Assembly: GCA_002633005.1 (NCBI GenBank) | Contig: NMRA01000484.1 | Span: 196,681 to 260,680, forward strand | Origin: Phoronis australis | Taxonomy: Eukaryota > Phoronida > Phoronidae | Direction: 5' to 3' | DNA length: 64,000 nucleotides | Shown here: positions 22,934 to 34,460 of the stretch, piece by piece | Numbering within the stretch: the first letter of the stretch is position 1 | Layout of the letters: each line of letters begins with the position of its first letter | Program-made: the position numbers and the translations under genes | The notes under the pieces: generated by a model | Databases searched by the model: none | Seen by the model: only the letters and a program-made list of their open reading frames with translations | What the model was told of the DNA's origin: nothing

Positions 22934-23859
22934 GGAGCAAAGAGGTATCTATAAAATCTTTGACGGGAGGCTGCCACATCAGAAACAAAGGCTTATAGGA
23001 GACCAGTGGGGATACATTAATAGGCCTTTCTGTCCTATTTCCCTGGTGGTCATGAATACCTACTCTAAGATATAAGAACTCCTGCTGTTAAGCCACTTGC
23101 AGGGCAATAGACCTTGGGGAGGTTATGTAAGAGAGAGTGATTTTGTCCACTTTTGTGTTAAGTTAGGAAACAAGTGGTCCATTAGTGATGGTGAGTGTCC
23201 ATTTTCAGGTTCCTGTTAAGGAGTGAAGGGTCAATAAACTGTTGAAGATGCAGAAAAGGCAGAGGGGATAAGTTTTTGTCATAAAAGCTCAGCTTAATTA
23301 TTTTTTCATTTTCGATATGACAGAAGTAAAAAGGAATTTGTTATTTTTTTGAGTACAGCTATTTTAAAATAACAATTAACCACTCGACAATTTTTGTCAG
23401 TGTAGCACTTCAGTAGATAAACGACGATTTTGATGACGTATTTTAGCACAAAATAACTAGCTATTGCTCAAGAATAGAAATTCTGTTCGAGTTCATGAAC
23501 ATGACGTTTTTGCCTACCGCTTTACTTGTGATGGGAGTAGTCATTAATGAGAGCAGGCTTCATCAAGTTACGTGTTATAATTTTTCAGTTCAATTAAATT
23601 ATGAGCCTAAACCAAAATGCAACAATACATTTGCACACAGTTATGGCAAGCAACTCGCTTTAAATACCGCATCTCCTAATTCAACAAATACTTGCAGCAA
23701 TTTTAGACTCAAACAAATCAATAAAAGCAAAAAGTTCATACAGCTGGTTTTGAAGCTTAGTGCAGTAATTCACCAATTTCGCACAAAAATAATAGCCAAA
23801 ATAGCCAATTTTCTGATTTTCAAAGGCTGATTATGTCCTGCGAATAATGGGAGTCTCAG
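22934..23859. other. No gene identified
   Basis: A plus frame of 111 codons (23495-23830, ATG start) has no recognisable domain and is within chance length. The stretch at 23040-23230 is GC-richer but has no clear signal. Confidence 0.4.
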
Positions 23860-23990
23860 CACACGTCTTAAGACATCTACACACTGCAATCCATGCTTGT
23901 AATATACTTAAATGTTATTAATCTTCACCTTTTGTGGAGAAATTTAATAAAACTGAATGTCACCTGTTGGCCATATTGTGAGCTAAATTA
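23860..23990 (-). repeat. Interspersed repeat family E, copy 2
   Basis: Same ordered blocks as 19320-19470. The reverse strand begins CACAATATGGCCAACAGGTGA, comparable to the family D head. Confidence 0.5.
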
Positions 23991-24959
23991 GAGAAGTACT
24001 GTAGCAGAAATAGTGCTTCCAGACTTCCTGCTTAATCATGCCCAAAGGAACAAAAAACAAAAAACAAAGACATAGTAAAATTGAACACAGAAAGTGTTCT
24101 TGCAGACTCATATGAACAGAGACATTAGTGACATAACTCATTTATGAATTTCTCAATGATTCATATTACTTTGCTCTTAACATTAATCATTTAGCTTCTC
24201 AATCGCAAACTATGTATCCAACGCGGAAGAATAGGTATTAAATTGTAGACCTGAGCCAAGAATGTCAAAAAGTGGTATTATTTGAATCACCACTCAATAT
24301 CTGTAAGAGCATTATGGCATGTCTAGAATTAGGTTTACTCATACCTAAATTTTCATTACAGCAGACTCATTTGGTTGAATGCCCAGGGGCCTCCACACTG
24401 AAAACATGCAATTTTGCGAGGATTGGCATTTAGTCAAAAATAAAGCAGAACATGGGTGCTGAAATTCAGGGAAATGCGTTTGGATTGAATTGGGTGTTGA
24501 CCAATAGGACACAACCAAATGAACGCTATCAAATTGTTTGCTAGTACCTAATTACATACAAGAGACAATGGTGCTAACTTTTCTCATAATCACTGTCCGA
24601 TATTTCGGATAGACACATTTTAAGGACTTGTGATTTAATTACTTCCTTACTTCAAATAGTTCACAGATTTTTCAATACCCTGTTTCCGTTGCACTGCCTC
24701 ACCAGTCTTAGATCGTGTCTATTTAGCTGAGGAGCGTACGTGCAGGCTGAGACAGAGCTCAAGAATGGGGAAAGAGCACATTAACCAATGAAGCTTGATA
24801 AAAAAATGATACATTATGAATGAAACATGAAGGTCAAACGTACGTGACCTTTGAACCCAGAATTAACAATAAGTTTTGTAAAATGTTAATGGAATACTCG
24901 GGTAATTTAACACATAGCGTAAATATTTCATGAAATTCTTTGCGCGATAATTATAACAC
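23991..24959. other. No gene identified
   Basis: AT-rich sequence without supported features. Confidence 0.5.
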
Positions 24960-25240
24960 CTCCTCAGTCCTCCGAACGTAATTCGCCAACGTCAATGGAG
25001 GAAGTGCGACACAATTTAAGGAAGAAAGGGTGTTTCAAGAGAAGGCAATTGCAATAGGAAGTGTGATAAGACAAATGTGGCTTGTGATGACCAAGAACCA
25101 CTCAAACTGCCATTAATTGGGCATAAACACTAAATGTGTGTCAACAAGCTTTGTAACATGGGGCCAGATCACAGACACAGTCACAAGGAGAACGTGACGA
25201 CAAGTATCTTACAGCTCCACCAAAAATGCAAATGTTCCTG
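24960..25240. promoter_or_regulatory. Candidate enhancer-like block
   Basis: Contains AGGCAATTGCAATAGG, GTGATAAGACAAATGTGG (GATA plus Runx-like), GAACCACTCAAACTG (Nkx2-like), a near-perfect CCATTAATTGG homeodomain palindrome and TAAACACTAAATGTGTGTC. Motifs are packed in under 200 bp with no open frame. Function inferred. Confidence 0.33.
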
Positions 25241-25387
25241 GAGAAAAAACAAGATCCGTTAAAAGAATTTTTTTCATGATACTGCATATTTCATTCACCA
25301 GGTGCAAACTCCAAATTGGCAACTTAGGGAGACATGAAACATACGTCTTTCTTATCTGTTGTGCTAAACTTCTTAGAACAAAACGAA
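25241..25387. other. Spacer, nothing identified
   Basis: AT-rich sequence between the candidate enhancer and transposon B3. Confidence 0.5.
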
Positions 25388-25905
25388 TACCGTATTTGTC
25401 CTAATAAGCGCCCGGCGCTAAAGGAAATTTGTTTCAAGGGGGAGGAGCACTTTTTGTAACCTTAGGCGGTTGAAACTCAGTCTCTGAAACCGGTAAAATC
25501 GGAAGCAAGGATTCATCAATTTACCCTCTGTGATTTATCCGTAACCTACGGCAGTCCTTCTACAAAGCTGTGGTACATTGCTATCAAACTTCGTTGTTAA
25601 ATTTCGATCAATATACAGAAAATAGTGCTGAAATCCAAGGGTGAAAACTTGCAATCGTCGATATGGCAACTTGAAAAAAATACAGTTCTGACTCAGCAAA
25701 TTACCTGAAATCCTTACTTCAGTTTCCCAAATAGCGTCCATGAATGATTTTTAAGTTCATATGGAGTTGGGATAAACAGCAGGTTCAGTCCAAATCTGCA
25801 CAAGATCGTACCCCACAACACATGAAAAATATCTGGATGGACACACGTTGTTGTCACGTGATGTTTGTTTTGACGTTGAAGGTCAGCCTGTGTGTGAGTG
25901 AACGA
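25388..25905 (-). mobile_element. TIR transposon family B, truncated copy B3
   Basis: Starts TACCGTATTTGTCCTAATAA, the same inverted end as B1 and B2. Reading rightward it follows the reverse complement of their right third (GGCGGTTGAAACT, then GGCAACTTGAAA, AAATTACCTGAAAT, TTTTTAAGTTC, GTCCAAATCTGC, then GTTGTTGTCACGTGA). It ends near 25905 with no second inverted end, so it is 3'-truncated. It does not include the HIRAN-like segment. Frames at 25535-25938 are incidental. Confidence 0.65.
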
Positions 25906-26010
25906 GTACGGATCATCAGAATTCATTTAGTGGAATAAACGCAATGTAACGACTCAGGTTTGCAATGTAATTAAAGAATTAACATAAATAGTCTTAAGCA
26001 GAACTTGCGT

Positions 26011-26092
26011 GTGTGCGTGAGGAGCCAGTGTGCGTGATAAGTGTGCGCTTTCTTTACTCGAGGTCGTGGGTTCGAGTCCCACAGGGTCACAC
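26011..26092 (+). pseudogene. Degenerate tRNA-like sequence or SINE head
   Basis: A perfect T-arm GTGGGTTCGAGTCCCAC (26066-26082) holds an ideal B-box GGTTCGAGTCC. Upstream GAGCCAGTGTGCG is an A-box-like D-arm at the right distance. The ends GTGTG and CACAC pair for about 5 bp, but the rest of the acceptor and the anticodon arm do not. So it is a decayed tRNA or tRNA-derived SINE head, not a working tRNA. I cannot assign an anticodon. Confidence 0.5.
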
Positions 26093-27370
26093 TACTAAAC
26101 CCTTGAGTCAGGTTTCTAGCTCATAAGTTTGGTTTTAAAAATATATTAACAAAGCATAAACATGGTTCCAGGTGATCAGTGCAATGGGCCCACATGCACA
26201 ACCAGAACACGTCTGGTACAACGTGAATCAGACCACATGCAATTGTTTTATCTTTTTAAAGCAGAGCGTCTTTTATTTAGCACTTGCTGGGCTCAGCTAC
26301 TATTAGAATGAGCGAAAATTGTCTCACTAAGGCCGATATATACTAATATACATACTTGCCATCTGAGCTGTTGATTTCAGCTTATTCCCAACTTTTTGCC
26401 ACTCCCTCACTCTTTCTATCATTGCCGGAACATTTCGCAAATTCAGCAATTCACTAATTTTACGCTCAATGCAGACAAACAACTTTGAATATTACACTAT
26501 ACAATCATTGAAGGTATGTAAAAGATAGCAGGTATGGTTAAAAAGACTTTGAAAATGTTTAGAGAATTTTCAGAGAAGGATCTTCAAATTTTCGAAACGT
26601 CTGCCGAATGCTCAGAAAAAGAACACCGAAAATCTTTGAATACATTGTTCACGGGATACTACGCCCTTGCTAAATTGGAAATTGTGGGAGTCCACATAAC
26701 AGACCAAAATCCAATTTCAAAGAAAAATAAACAGATGAAGGTTTAATTACATTAACAGCAGAAAAAGGTGCAGCAGTAAACAAACCTTGCACTTGTGTTG
26801 TTGACAAGGAGTAGCTGGCAAAGTCGTGCAAAACAAAATAATCAAACAATGACCAAAACAATTGTTATGTCTTTGAAGGGGTCTCGTTTTAAGCTACTAT
26901 TTAACAGGTTCAAAAATATTTCAAAATTCCCAAAGTCAATGCTAAGAATATCACACAACAAGTGTAATTGAGTTGATGAGGGTAAGAAACTGTGAGACAA
27001 ATTACACGCTTGAAATTTTCAAGGGGAAATATTGCAAGACATTCACAGATGGAATGAATTCAGCAATTTGAAGCTGGTCAAATTTATCAAATAAAATAAG
27101 TCGCTGAGTCTGTTTCATTGCTAATCTACTTGCAACAAAGGTGAACATCTTAGAAAGTGAAAATATCAACTGCTTTGTAGTGGTTATGTGTTGAAAGTTA
27201 GAATAAAGTATTGAGAGTCACACAGTGTCTCAATCAAGGAAATTTCTAACTTCTAAAAGTTGAAACAAAACAAACAATTTAAAAGTATTCTTGTGATTCA
27301 AAACTGTACCGCAGTTTTAAAAAGAAATTGTTAGAATTATTTCTGGGTGATAGGTGATTCGTAGGATGCA
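26093..27370. other. No gene identified
   Basis: Plus frame 26534-26746 starts at ATG and is rich in K and E, but has no domain or splice signals I trust. Otherwise AT-rich. Confidence 0.4.
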
Positions 27371-27438
27371 GGTGTCCTGCATTTTGAAAACCAGTTTTCT
27401 CCACTGAATACGGTAACTGTTCTCAAAATGCGGGACTC
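27371..27438 (-). mobile_element. Foldback hairpin element, family G copy 1
   Basis: GGTGTCCTGCATTTTGAAAA and the downstream TTCTCAAAATGCGGGACTCC pair as 26-bp arms with a few mismatches around a short loop containing TCTCCACTGAATAC. The loop plus arm sequence GTTTTCTCCACTGAATA is the exact reverse complement of part of 51434-51523, so the two are copies in opposite orientation. A transcript would form a pre-miRNA-sized hairpin. Confidence 0.6.
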
Positions 27439-27913
27439 CCTGTAAGAGACTATCCACTTCTGTGCTCTTTGTCTCGAAGGCTACAGCCAAAATTGTAAAA
27501 CCACAGGCATTGACAGGACCTAGCTAGTGCTTAATTCAAGCAATCATTTTATGATCACGGCATTTATACGCTAAGTCTAAGAGTTGATGATTTTAAACAG
27601 AATTTTTGGTTAACATTGCGATTGTATGAAAATGATTTTTGCTTGAAAATGGTAACTAAAACTTTCTTTCAAGAATAAAATAGTTTGACAAGATGGTCAA
27701 GCTTGGGCAGGCTGGATTAACATTGACCTCTCAGTGGGGTACTAAAGAGATATACTTATTGATCTTCATTTAATGGTCACGGTTTATGTAGAACCCAGAA
27801 AAAAGTAAAAAATTTGACTAACTTTGGAAAATGATAACTCAGAAATGGTAGATGAGATTAATATGAAACCTTCAGATACCATGCTTTACACAGTTCTCCA
27901 GTCCACTGTTAGG
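27439..27913. other. AT-rich sequence, nothing identified
   Basis: No feature supported. Confidence 0.5.
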
Positions 27914-28188
27914 ATATTTTTTTTAAAAGTTCCACTTTTGCATGAGGGTTATCACAAAAACGAGCTTTTACGATTTTTCTGAAAAAATCCAAACCAGTAA
28001 GAAGCGAAAATGAAATAATTTAGAAAACCGAAACAGTGTATTAGAACTAGATATTTTTTATAAAAAGTTCCACTTTTGCATGAGGGTTATCACAAAAACG
28101 AGCTTTTACGATTTTTATGAAAAAATCCAAACCAATAAGAAGCGAAAATGAAATAATTTAAAAAACCGTAACAGTGTATTTGAACTTT
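27914..28188. repeat. Tandem duplication, 138-bp unit, two copies
   Basis: AAAAGTTCCACTTTTGCATG and what follows, through GAAATAATTTAAAAAACCG and CAGTGTATT, repeats at a distance of 138 bp with only a handful of mismatches. A recent local duplication; no coding content. Confidence 0.85.
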
Positions 28189-28589
28189 CATCTTCAAAAT
28201 TGATATCAAACAAAATTAACAATGTTCTTGAGGTGGATGCTTTGCTACAAATGTAATATTCTTTTTCGATAAATTTACTAAAAACATGCCATGTTTAAGA
28301 TATTTGGCTATGATAAGTAGGCAGACTTGTGTATAAAGTCCCACACAATCTTCACTGGTGTTTGAAGATTCAATTGTCCTGTATTCGAACAATACTATTT
28401 GTCAGGAATAAAAAAATAAATTCATGAGGCCCCAAAGTTTCAGAATTTACCTAACTTCACATGAGCACATTTGCACAAATGATGGCTATGTCATTTCCTA
28501 AACAAGAAGCTGTACAGGTGCATGTGAACTTCATATCACATAAAATATTTCAATGTATAGCTTGCGTCACAAATCATGATGGTTTCTGA
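28189..28589. other. AT-rich sequence, nothing identified
   Basis: No supported feature. Confidence 0.5.
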
Positions 28590-28900
28590 ATGATAAGATC
28601 TATGTGAGCCGACACGACAGGCCCCACAGAGGCAGGTGATAGCTAGCGGCTGGCAGGCAATATTGATAGCAGAGCATAGCAAGAAAAACAGAGTTTTTTT
28701 CAAGTAATTAATCTCCTCAAAACAATGACGTATTTATCGCAGGCACAACAGACTACTGGATCAATTTTCACACGGAATCAACGGCCAAGTCCTCCCACAC
28801 AAATTAAGGTTACAATAGCCATCATCCATAAAACAATCGGCGCTAACTAAAGCACAGTCATGCAAAATCAATCAGATCAAACGCGTCTGTGAAAAAACAC
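28590..28900. promoter_or_regulatory. Candidate enhancer-like block
   Basis: Contains ATGATAAGATC, GGCAGGTGATAGC, AAGTAATTAATCTCC, AAACAATGACG (SOX plus CRE half), CGTATTTATCG and AAAATCAATCAGATC. Mixed composition, no open frame, no copy in the window. Inference from motif density. Confidence 0.3.
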
Positions 28901-29754
28901 CTGTTGAAATTTGCCTAATATCATACAAACTTCAGGAAATAAGCAACTATGGCAAGACTGACGATTGCTAGACAATGTGCAGTGAGCACTCATCGCACAA
29001 AGAATAAAGCAAAACTCCACATTTGACTAACCTCGGAACACCATATCTTAGAAACGGTAGTTCGGATTCTTATGAAACTTTCAAGTACTATGCTTATGAC
29101 TAATATGAAAAAAAATTAACGATTTCAGAAAATTTTGAAAATGAATTCATTATTGAGAAGACTGTAATAATTATTTAGATTTCCTCTTGAAAATATCTTC
29201 GTGACATTTGTACCTGTTACTGATGCCAAAACTTTGCTATCAATGTACCTTTCATTTTTGTTAAATTTTACTATAAACACATAGCCACATGACCCAATCA
29301 ATGGCAGATTGGTAAAAAGACAACAATCAAACACCACAGGCTCCCTGCTTTCAGAAAATACATACCTTCACCTCTATGCTAAATACACAAACTTTTGGAC
29401 AAGGTTCCACGTAAGTTTAACAAGCGAGGGGTCAACATTACTAGTGTTCCCAACCAGAGTTGATTTTGTAAGATAAAATGTACATTAGCATTTTATTAAT
29501 TCTTGTCTGATTAACAGTGAAAAAGACAAGAGCCCCCAACTCACAATCAGTTTTTAATATAAACCTTATTAAGTTCAAGCATGAACACGTGACTGTGTTA
29601 CAAAGTCAACTTACAGATTAGTTCAAGAGTTTGCCATCACATCGTATTTTTTCACCAGATGAACGCCTCGATCTATTATTTGATGGACACAAGAAAGTTA
29701 ACGTTTAAAATCAGAGAATAGACCATAATGGAGGTATACAAAATTCACCAGGCG
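28901..29754. other. No gene identified
   Basis: Mostly AT-rich. The stretch 29500-29640 has moderately dense homeodomain-like motifs and a CACGTGAC E-box but is not distinctive. Confidence 0.4.
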
Positions 29755-29970
29755 TAAAATACAAGGGGCCATTGTAAAGGGCGCGATCGTCCACTTTGAG
29801 GCATTAGTCTTTACATTTTAACTGTCTTCAAAACCTGAAGAGCATTAAAATGTCAATCAAGTCATTGTTTGCAGTGACATCACCATTGTGACCAATAACA
29901 ATGGCTGTTTCAATTGTGTGCGACCCTTGACCTCAATTAAAACTGGGATGAATTGGCCTGAAGGGGCTTC
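29755..29970. promoter_or_regulatory. Candidate enhancer-like block with paired SOX sites
   Basis: CCATTGT near 29769, TCATTGTTTG near 29861 and an inverted SOX pair at 29883-29904 lie within 140 bp, with TCAATCAAG, AGTGACATCACC and CCTCAATTAAAAC. No coding frame. Confidence 0.35.
29883..29904. promoter_or_regulatory. Inverted SOX motif pair, 8-bp spacer (second instance)
   Basis: CCATTGT (29883-29889) and ACAATGG (29898-29904) with an 8-bp spacer, the same architecture as at 1143-1164 although the spacer sequences differ. Confidence 0.4.
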
Positions 29971-31124
29971 CATAAAATAAGGAGTGACAACTTTTTATTC
30001 TATTTGGAACAGCTTCAGTTCACAAAAAATAATGAGAGAATGCTTTGGTGAACTTAATTAACACTTAAAAAGGAGTATATTCTTTATTTAATAGGCTTCA
30101 ATAACCATCAGTTGCTCTAAGAACACCAAAGGATTCTTGAATTTTTTTACACCGACATCTCTAGTCTCAAGACATCAAGTAACATCAGCCCAAAAATTAA
30201 ATAGTTAAACTTGACAAAAAACATCCTGGGCAGTTAAGTTGTGTAGTTCATTTTGATAAAAATGTATCTAACAATTAATCATGCCAAAAACCTCACAAAA
30301 TCAGAAAATGTTTCAGTAATACCAAACCAGTCATAAGAAGCAAGCACAAACCCATTGCAAACACTGTTCTGATAGCATACAATAAATAGCCATCAACTTC
30401 CATAAACAACTGTTAAAAACAAAGTAATGTTTCCAAAGCCATAAAGATGATAACTACTAAAAACTGAGATTTAACATGGAATTGTTTAACATAGAACACT
30501 TATCAAATCTCAGCAAAATACAGGTTTTTCTAGCATCTCACGTAAAATTGCGCAAGCAACTCAAATCAGTTGGGTACACTACACATGAATGTACTAAGTG
30601 AGCTAGACTAAGTTCACTGCACTTTAAAAGTTGAAGAAATATTTTCAGTCACGTGCTTACATGAATTATCAATGATGTGAATAGTTCGGCCATAAACCCA
30701 AAATAACTCTATGCCAATATGATGCGATGAGTGTTGCTATCAGTGCGAACAAGTGCAAGAAAATTACATGGCTAAATGTTTCAACTTAAGACAGACCCTT
30801 CACAGGAGACATCAGCACGTCACGGGTCAACAGAGTGAACGGAATGGATCACATGTTAACAAGTACATTTCAAGAAATTCCCAGTGCATGGATGCACTTA
30901 TTACATACAGATTCATCATAGTCATTCCTGACTTGGACGGAATGATTTACCAAATGTGTGTGCATCACAACTGCACCATAATGACACCTGGTGACGAAAG
31001 TGATGGTTAAAAAATTACCATTTATTAATAACGTAAGGAAATCTTGAATTTCAGCTCATGCACGAGACAGGAAAGTTGCTTACACCTGAACATAATTCGA
31101 CTGTGTCTGGTAAAATTCTCCAGT
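29971..31124. other. No gene identified
   Basis: An open plus frame (30753-31010, GTG at its first codon) has a fairly even composition and could be a coding remnant, but no domain or splice sites are recognised. Confidence 0.35.
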
Positions 31125-31345
31125 CTGTGAAACAATATGGCAGATAAGTGGAATTTCGTTTGTTCAAATTTCTGTACCAAAAATAAATCATTAAGAAAAG
31201 GGACTTAATTGTTCTCATGTTTTTTGGTACAGTGGTCATCTGAAAACATTTGAAACAAATGGGCGAATTTGCATGAAAGAAATATGTCATTAGAAAATCT
31301 CAATTTAGCTTTTATTTTTGTTTCAAATTGGATTTTTCCCAGATA
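31125..31345 (+). repeat. Interspersed repeat family D, copy 4
   Basis: Begins AAACAATATGGCAGATAAGT, continues GTTCAAATTTCTGTACCAAAA, and ends with TTTTATTTTTGTTTCAAATTG, matching copies at 18355 and 44925. Confidence 0.5.
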
Positions 31346-31814
31346 TCCAACAGTTTCTCCTGTACTAATATTTACATTGGCAATTTTCTTCACTTCCTCT
31401 TTGAACAGGTTGAGTAATCTTATTACACTGGAAATCTGTCATGAAGGAGGTGAAGGTAAATGAAGGAACATGTTACCGGGTAGTAAAAATAATTTTATCC
31501 AATTAAGTCCCTGGTGTTTTATGTCTGTACTTCCATCTAGGCTAGAAACAATGAATCAGAATTTGCAATAGCCATAGTCATAGTACCTGACAGTTGAGAT
31601 AGTCTGATCTTTTCAAGTTATTGAGGGAAGACAGGTCCCTACGACCATCAACCAATTCACAGAAGTTCAGTGGTTACCAAGATTTCACAAAATGTTCAAT
31701 GGTCGACAAATATATTCACAGAGTTGAAACTAAATTGTATTTACAGACATGGAAATTAAGGAAGAGCGAGAACTATTTTGATCTCATAATCTGATAAAGA
31801 GGTTTGTTATTTCA
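31346..31814. other. No gene identified
   Basis: AT-rich, nothing supported. Confidence 0.5.
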
Positions 31815-32040
31815 AGCAATCATGTCTTTCAACACTATTTTCTTATCCGAGGCATCAGTCAGCCAACAGTGATGTAATGGGCCCTCTAGCCAATGGTGTG
31901 TTGACGTAACAAGCCTTTGACAAACAGGAGCATTTGTTGTGATGGACTGACAGCTCGTTTGGCTGGGAGAGCTCATCAAAACGTTGGAGATGATAAACAT
32001 GTAGTCTGTGTCAATGTTTAGTTTGTGTTAGAATATCATC
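31815..32040. promoter_or_regulatory. Candidate enhancer-like block
   Basis: Contains ATGGGCCCTCTAGCCAATGG, GTTGACGTAAC (CRE-like), GCCTTTGACAAAC (TCF-like), ATTTGTTGTGATGG, ACTGACAGCTC (TALE-like) and GGAGATGATAAAC. No convincing frame. Inference from motif content. Confidence 0.28.
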
Positions 32041-32644
32041 ATCATTTAGCTGTTAAATAAACCCTGCTTCATTGTGACTCTTTGGTGTAACTGTTAAGTG
32101 ATGAAGCACTTTCTCACAGCATCCATTGTCATGGAATTCTAAATATGCCAATACTTCAATTCAGACACTTTGAAGAATAAAGCAACAGTTCATTAGATTG
32201 ATTAGTGCAGTGATCTGGTTGTCCCCTTCGAAACAGAAAAACAACAAAACTGATGAGTTTCGTGTATGTGTTCTTCAAAAGGTACAGACCCAGACTTCCC
32301 CAAGCTTTACAAAAGTATAAGTTCATACAACTTATTATGGGATTCAAAAGCACATGCATCCAACTCTCTGCATTTATTGTCACCCAATACGCTGGTATCG
32401 GACAAGTTGGTTACATCAGGCACACACTAAGCTAAGGCAATCCAGTACAAGAGTAGTTTTGATTAATGCCTGCCAATCTTTTGCCAACACAGAGTCTTCC
32501 CAAGTCAAAAATAATCAGACAAAATAATACTATTTCACCAACATATGGCTAATTTTGGCAACAGCAAAAATTACTGTAAATAACTATTATGGTGGCAAAA
32601 TTCTTATCACAAAATAACTTGGTCACCTTACTAACTTCCTGTTA
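32041..32644. other. No gene identified
   Basis: AT-rich; overlapping plus and minus frames at 32156-32435 lack domains. Confidence 0.45.
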
Positions 32645-32960
32645 ACCCCCCCCCCCCGTCACCAGGGGAGACTACTCTGATGACGAATGTGGCGGCCGTC
32701 AAGACTTGGGGAATTCTGGTCGCCGGACTGCAGCGACTGCTGCCACAGTTGCGTGCGCCTTACATCAGCAAATTGGTCACATCGACTAATCGAAGTTGCG
32801 GTCTGTTCATGATGTCAGTTGGCGGGAATTTACTAAGTTGTCTATTTATAGAACATTTACTACCGGGTAGGCTGACAAATTGATCTGAGGAGGTTTGTCA
32901 ATTACACGTGACTACTCACTGATGTGGGCATATCCCTTTAACAGCAATAAGCATCAAAGC
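32645..32960. promoter_or_regulatory. Locally CpG-rich block after a poly-C run
   Basis: After a run of about 13 C (near 32647), the next 110 bp are markedly GC- and CpG-rich (GGCGGCCGTC, GTCGCCGGACTGCAGCGAC, GCGTGCGCC) in an otherwise AT-rich region. TGACGAATG, TTGGCGGGAA (E2F-like), TACCGGGTA and CACGTGAC follow. A 67-codon plus frame (32680-32883, ATG start) covers it. It could be a small CpG island or promoter, or a first exon; neither can be shown. Confidence 0.28.
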
Positions 32961-34189
32961 CATCAACATCGTTACCTAAATTTGTTTTTAACAATGAGGA
33001 GAAAACTTCCCTAATTGTATATAACAATTAAACAAACTTGAGCATATCACCATGGTTACGGACCGTTTCCCATGCCACCATAATGCAAAACCAGTAATTA
33101 TCCGCGAAGTATCCAAATGAAAAATTCTCTGTTCCTCCCCTGACACTTTGAAAACAGAAAGTGCGGCAGAATTTATTTTTTTTATTCCTTACATATCCAA
33201 TCCTGTCGAATATGACGTCAAGCAAAACTTGTAAGAAGTAGAATACAACTTCTCAACTGTTACCATATGTATTTATTTTGCATTCACTGTCTGTCTGAAA
33301 ACAGGCGAACCTAAATGCATCTAGTTATATTTACAAATCACGCACAAATGTTGTCCTACTGTACATATCCTGATGATGTCTTGCTGAATAAGATGAAACG
33401 TTGAGTTAACATGAACTTCTTCATTTGTGCGGCAATTGTCCGTTTTCTAATTATATTTACAAATGCATAAATTTGATTCATTCAATTTTTCAAAAAAGAC
33501 AGTTGCTTGTGTATTCATCAAAAATTCAACAGATACCGTGTGCTTTTGTTTGATTTTTATTTTCCCTATGTAGTCACCTGTAAGCCAACATGGGACTGGT
33601 ATGGTTCCGTTATGAAAATTATGTACAGATTGATATATTGTGGAAAATGTCACTTTAATTGCTAAATATCTATCACGTCTTTCTGTGGAGGTTACTGCCT
33701 TGTTCTGAAGACTCAGCGAATATGCAATATACAGCCATGACAAAAGCATCACATGGTTATATGATATAATAGCTATACTAAGACCCCAAGCTTAAGAAAA
33801 ACCCAAACATATTTCTGCAAACAAATGGAAGCATAAAACACAAACAGTAATTCACTCAGCTAATTATTTTGCTTAGCAGACAGGCACTCATAGGTGGAGC
33901 TACTGAGCCAGTTGTCAATGTCATAAAGTACAAAAGTGTCTAATTTGCTAACCAGTATGTATTTTTTGTACTTGTATTTAAAATTCTGAAATTTAAAGTG
34001 TCACAAAATAAAATCGTACACTGAGCAAATCCACATAAGGAGTGACAAAACTGGTACATATCATGTAGGCTATCATTTTTTATTATTACGTTTCCGTACG
34101 ATATCAAAATAGTAGGATCAATATCAGTATCAAAGCGGGTATTAATTAGACCCAACAGGATCCAGGATTGCATTGGGAATCATTTGTAA
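32961..34189. other. No gene identified
   Basis: AT-rich. Around 33369-33410 a TCCTGATGATG...GAAACGTTGAG arrangement recalls 3' motifs of retroelements and hammerhead cores but is not intact. Minus frame 33447-33752 (101 codons) looks random. Confidence 0.4.
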
Positions 34190-34460
34190 AAGGGATGACT
34201 CACCATGATCACTGTAAGTGACCTTCAACATGATTTGCAACTTGCAAGTCAAGAAGTGTGGTTTGTGTCACAGGAAGGGGATTTAATTGGTAGCTATGGG
34301 ACAATCATAGGAATGATTGCCACATGGCCAACAGAGGCAAATAATCAAGTTCACACCTTCCAAGTGTGAGATAAATAATTACATTCTCAGCTTATGGGCA
34401 CAACAGTGGTAGCAAGAGCTATCGTTGTCAGGGATCACAATACAGAGCAAAATAATGCAA
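34190..34460. promoter_or_regulatory. Candidate enhancer-like block with T-box inverted repeat
   Basis: Contains TCAAGAAGTGTGGTTTG (Nkx2-like and Runx-like), CACAGGAAGGGG (ETS-like), TTTAATTGG, GGACAATCATAGG, GGCAAATAATCAAG, then a T-box inverted pair (34351-34369) directly followed by GATAAATAATTAC. No open frame. One of the most motif-dense stretches in the window. Confidence 0.38.
34351..34369. promoter_or_regulatory. T-box inverted repeat, 3-bp spacer
   Basis: TCACACCT (34351-34358) and AAGTGTGA (34362-34369) face each other. TCACACCT is the exact T-box half-site and the other is one base off. Brachyury binds the palindrome with zero spacing best; other T-box factors accept spaced pairs. 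A GATAA follows within two bases. Confidence 0.45.

Noticed and set aside
25388-25938. Open frames on both strands at 25535-25938
   Set aside because: They lie in truncated transposon B3 and are not shared with the aligned parts of B1 or B2.
33369-33410. Possible hammerhead ribozyme core (CTGATGA...GAAAC)
   Set aside because: Stem II can form 5 pairs with a G-U, but the base at the cleavage site is G after a mismatched stem III and no stem I partner is found, so it would not be active.
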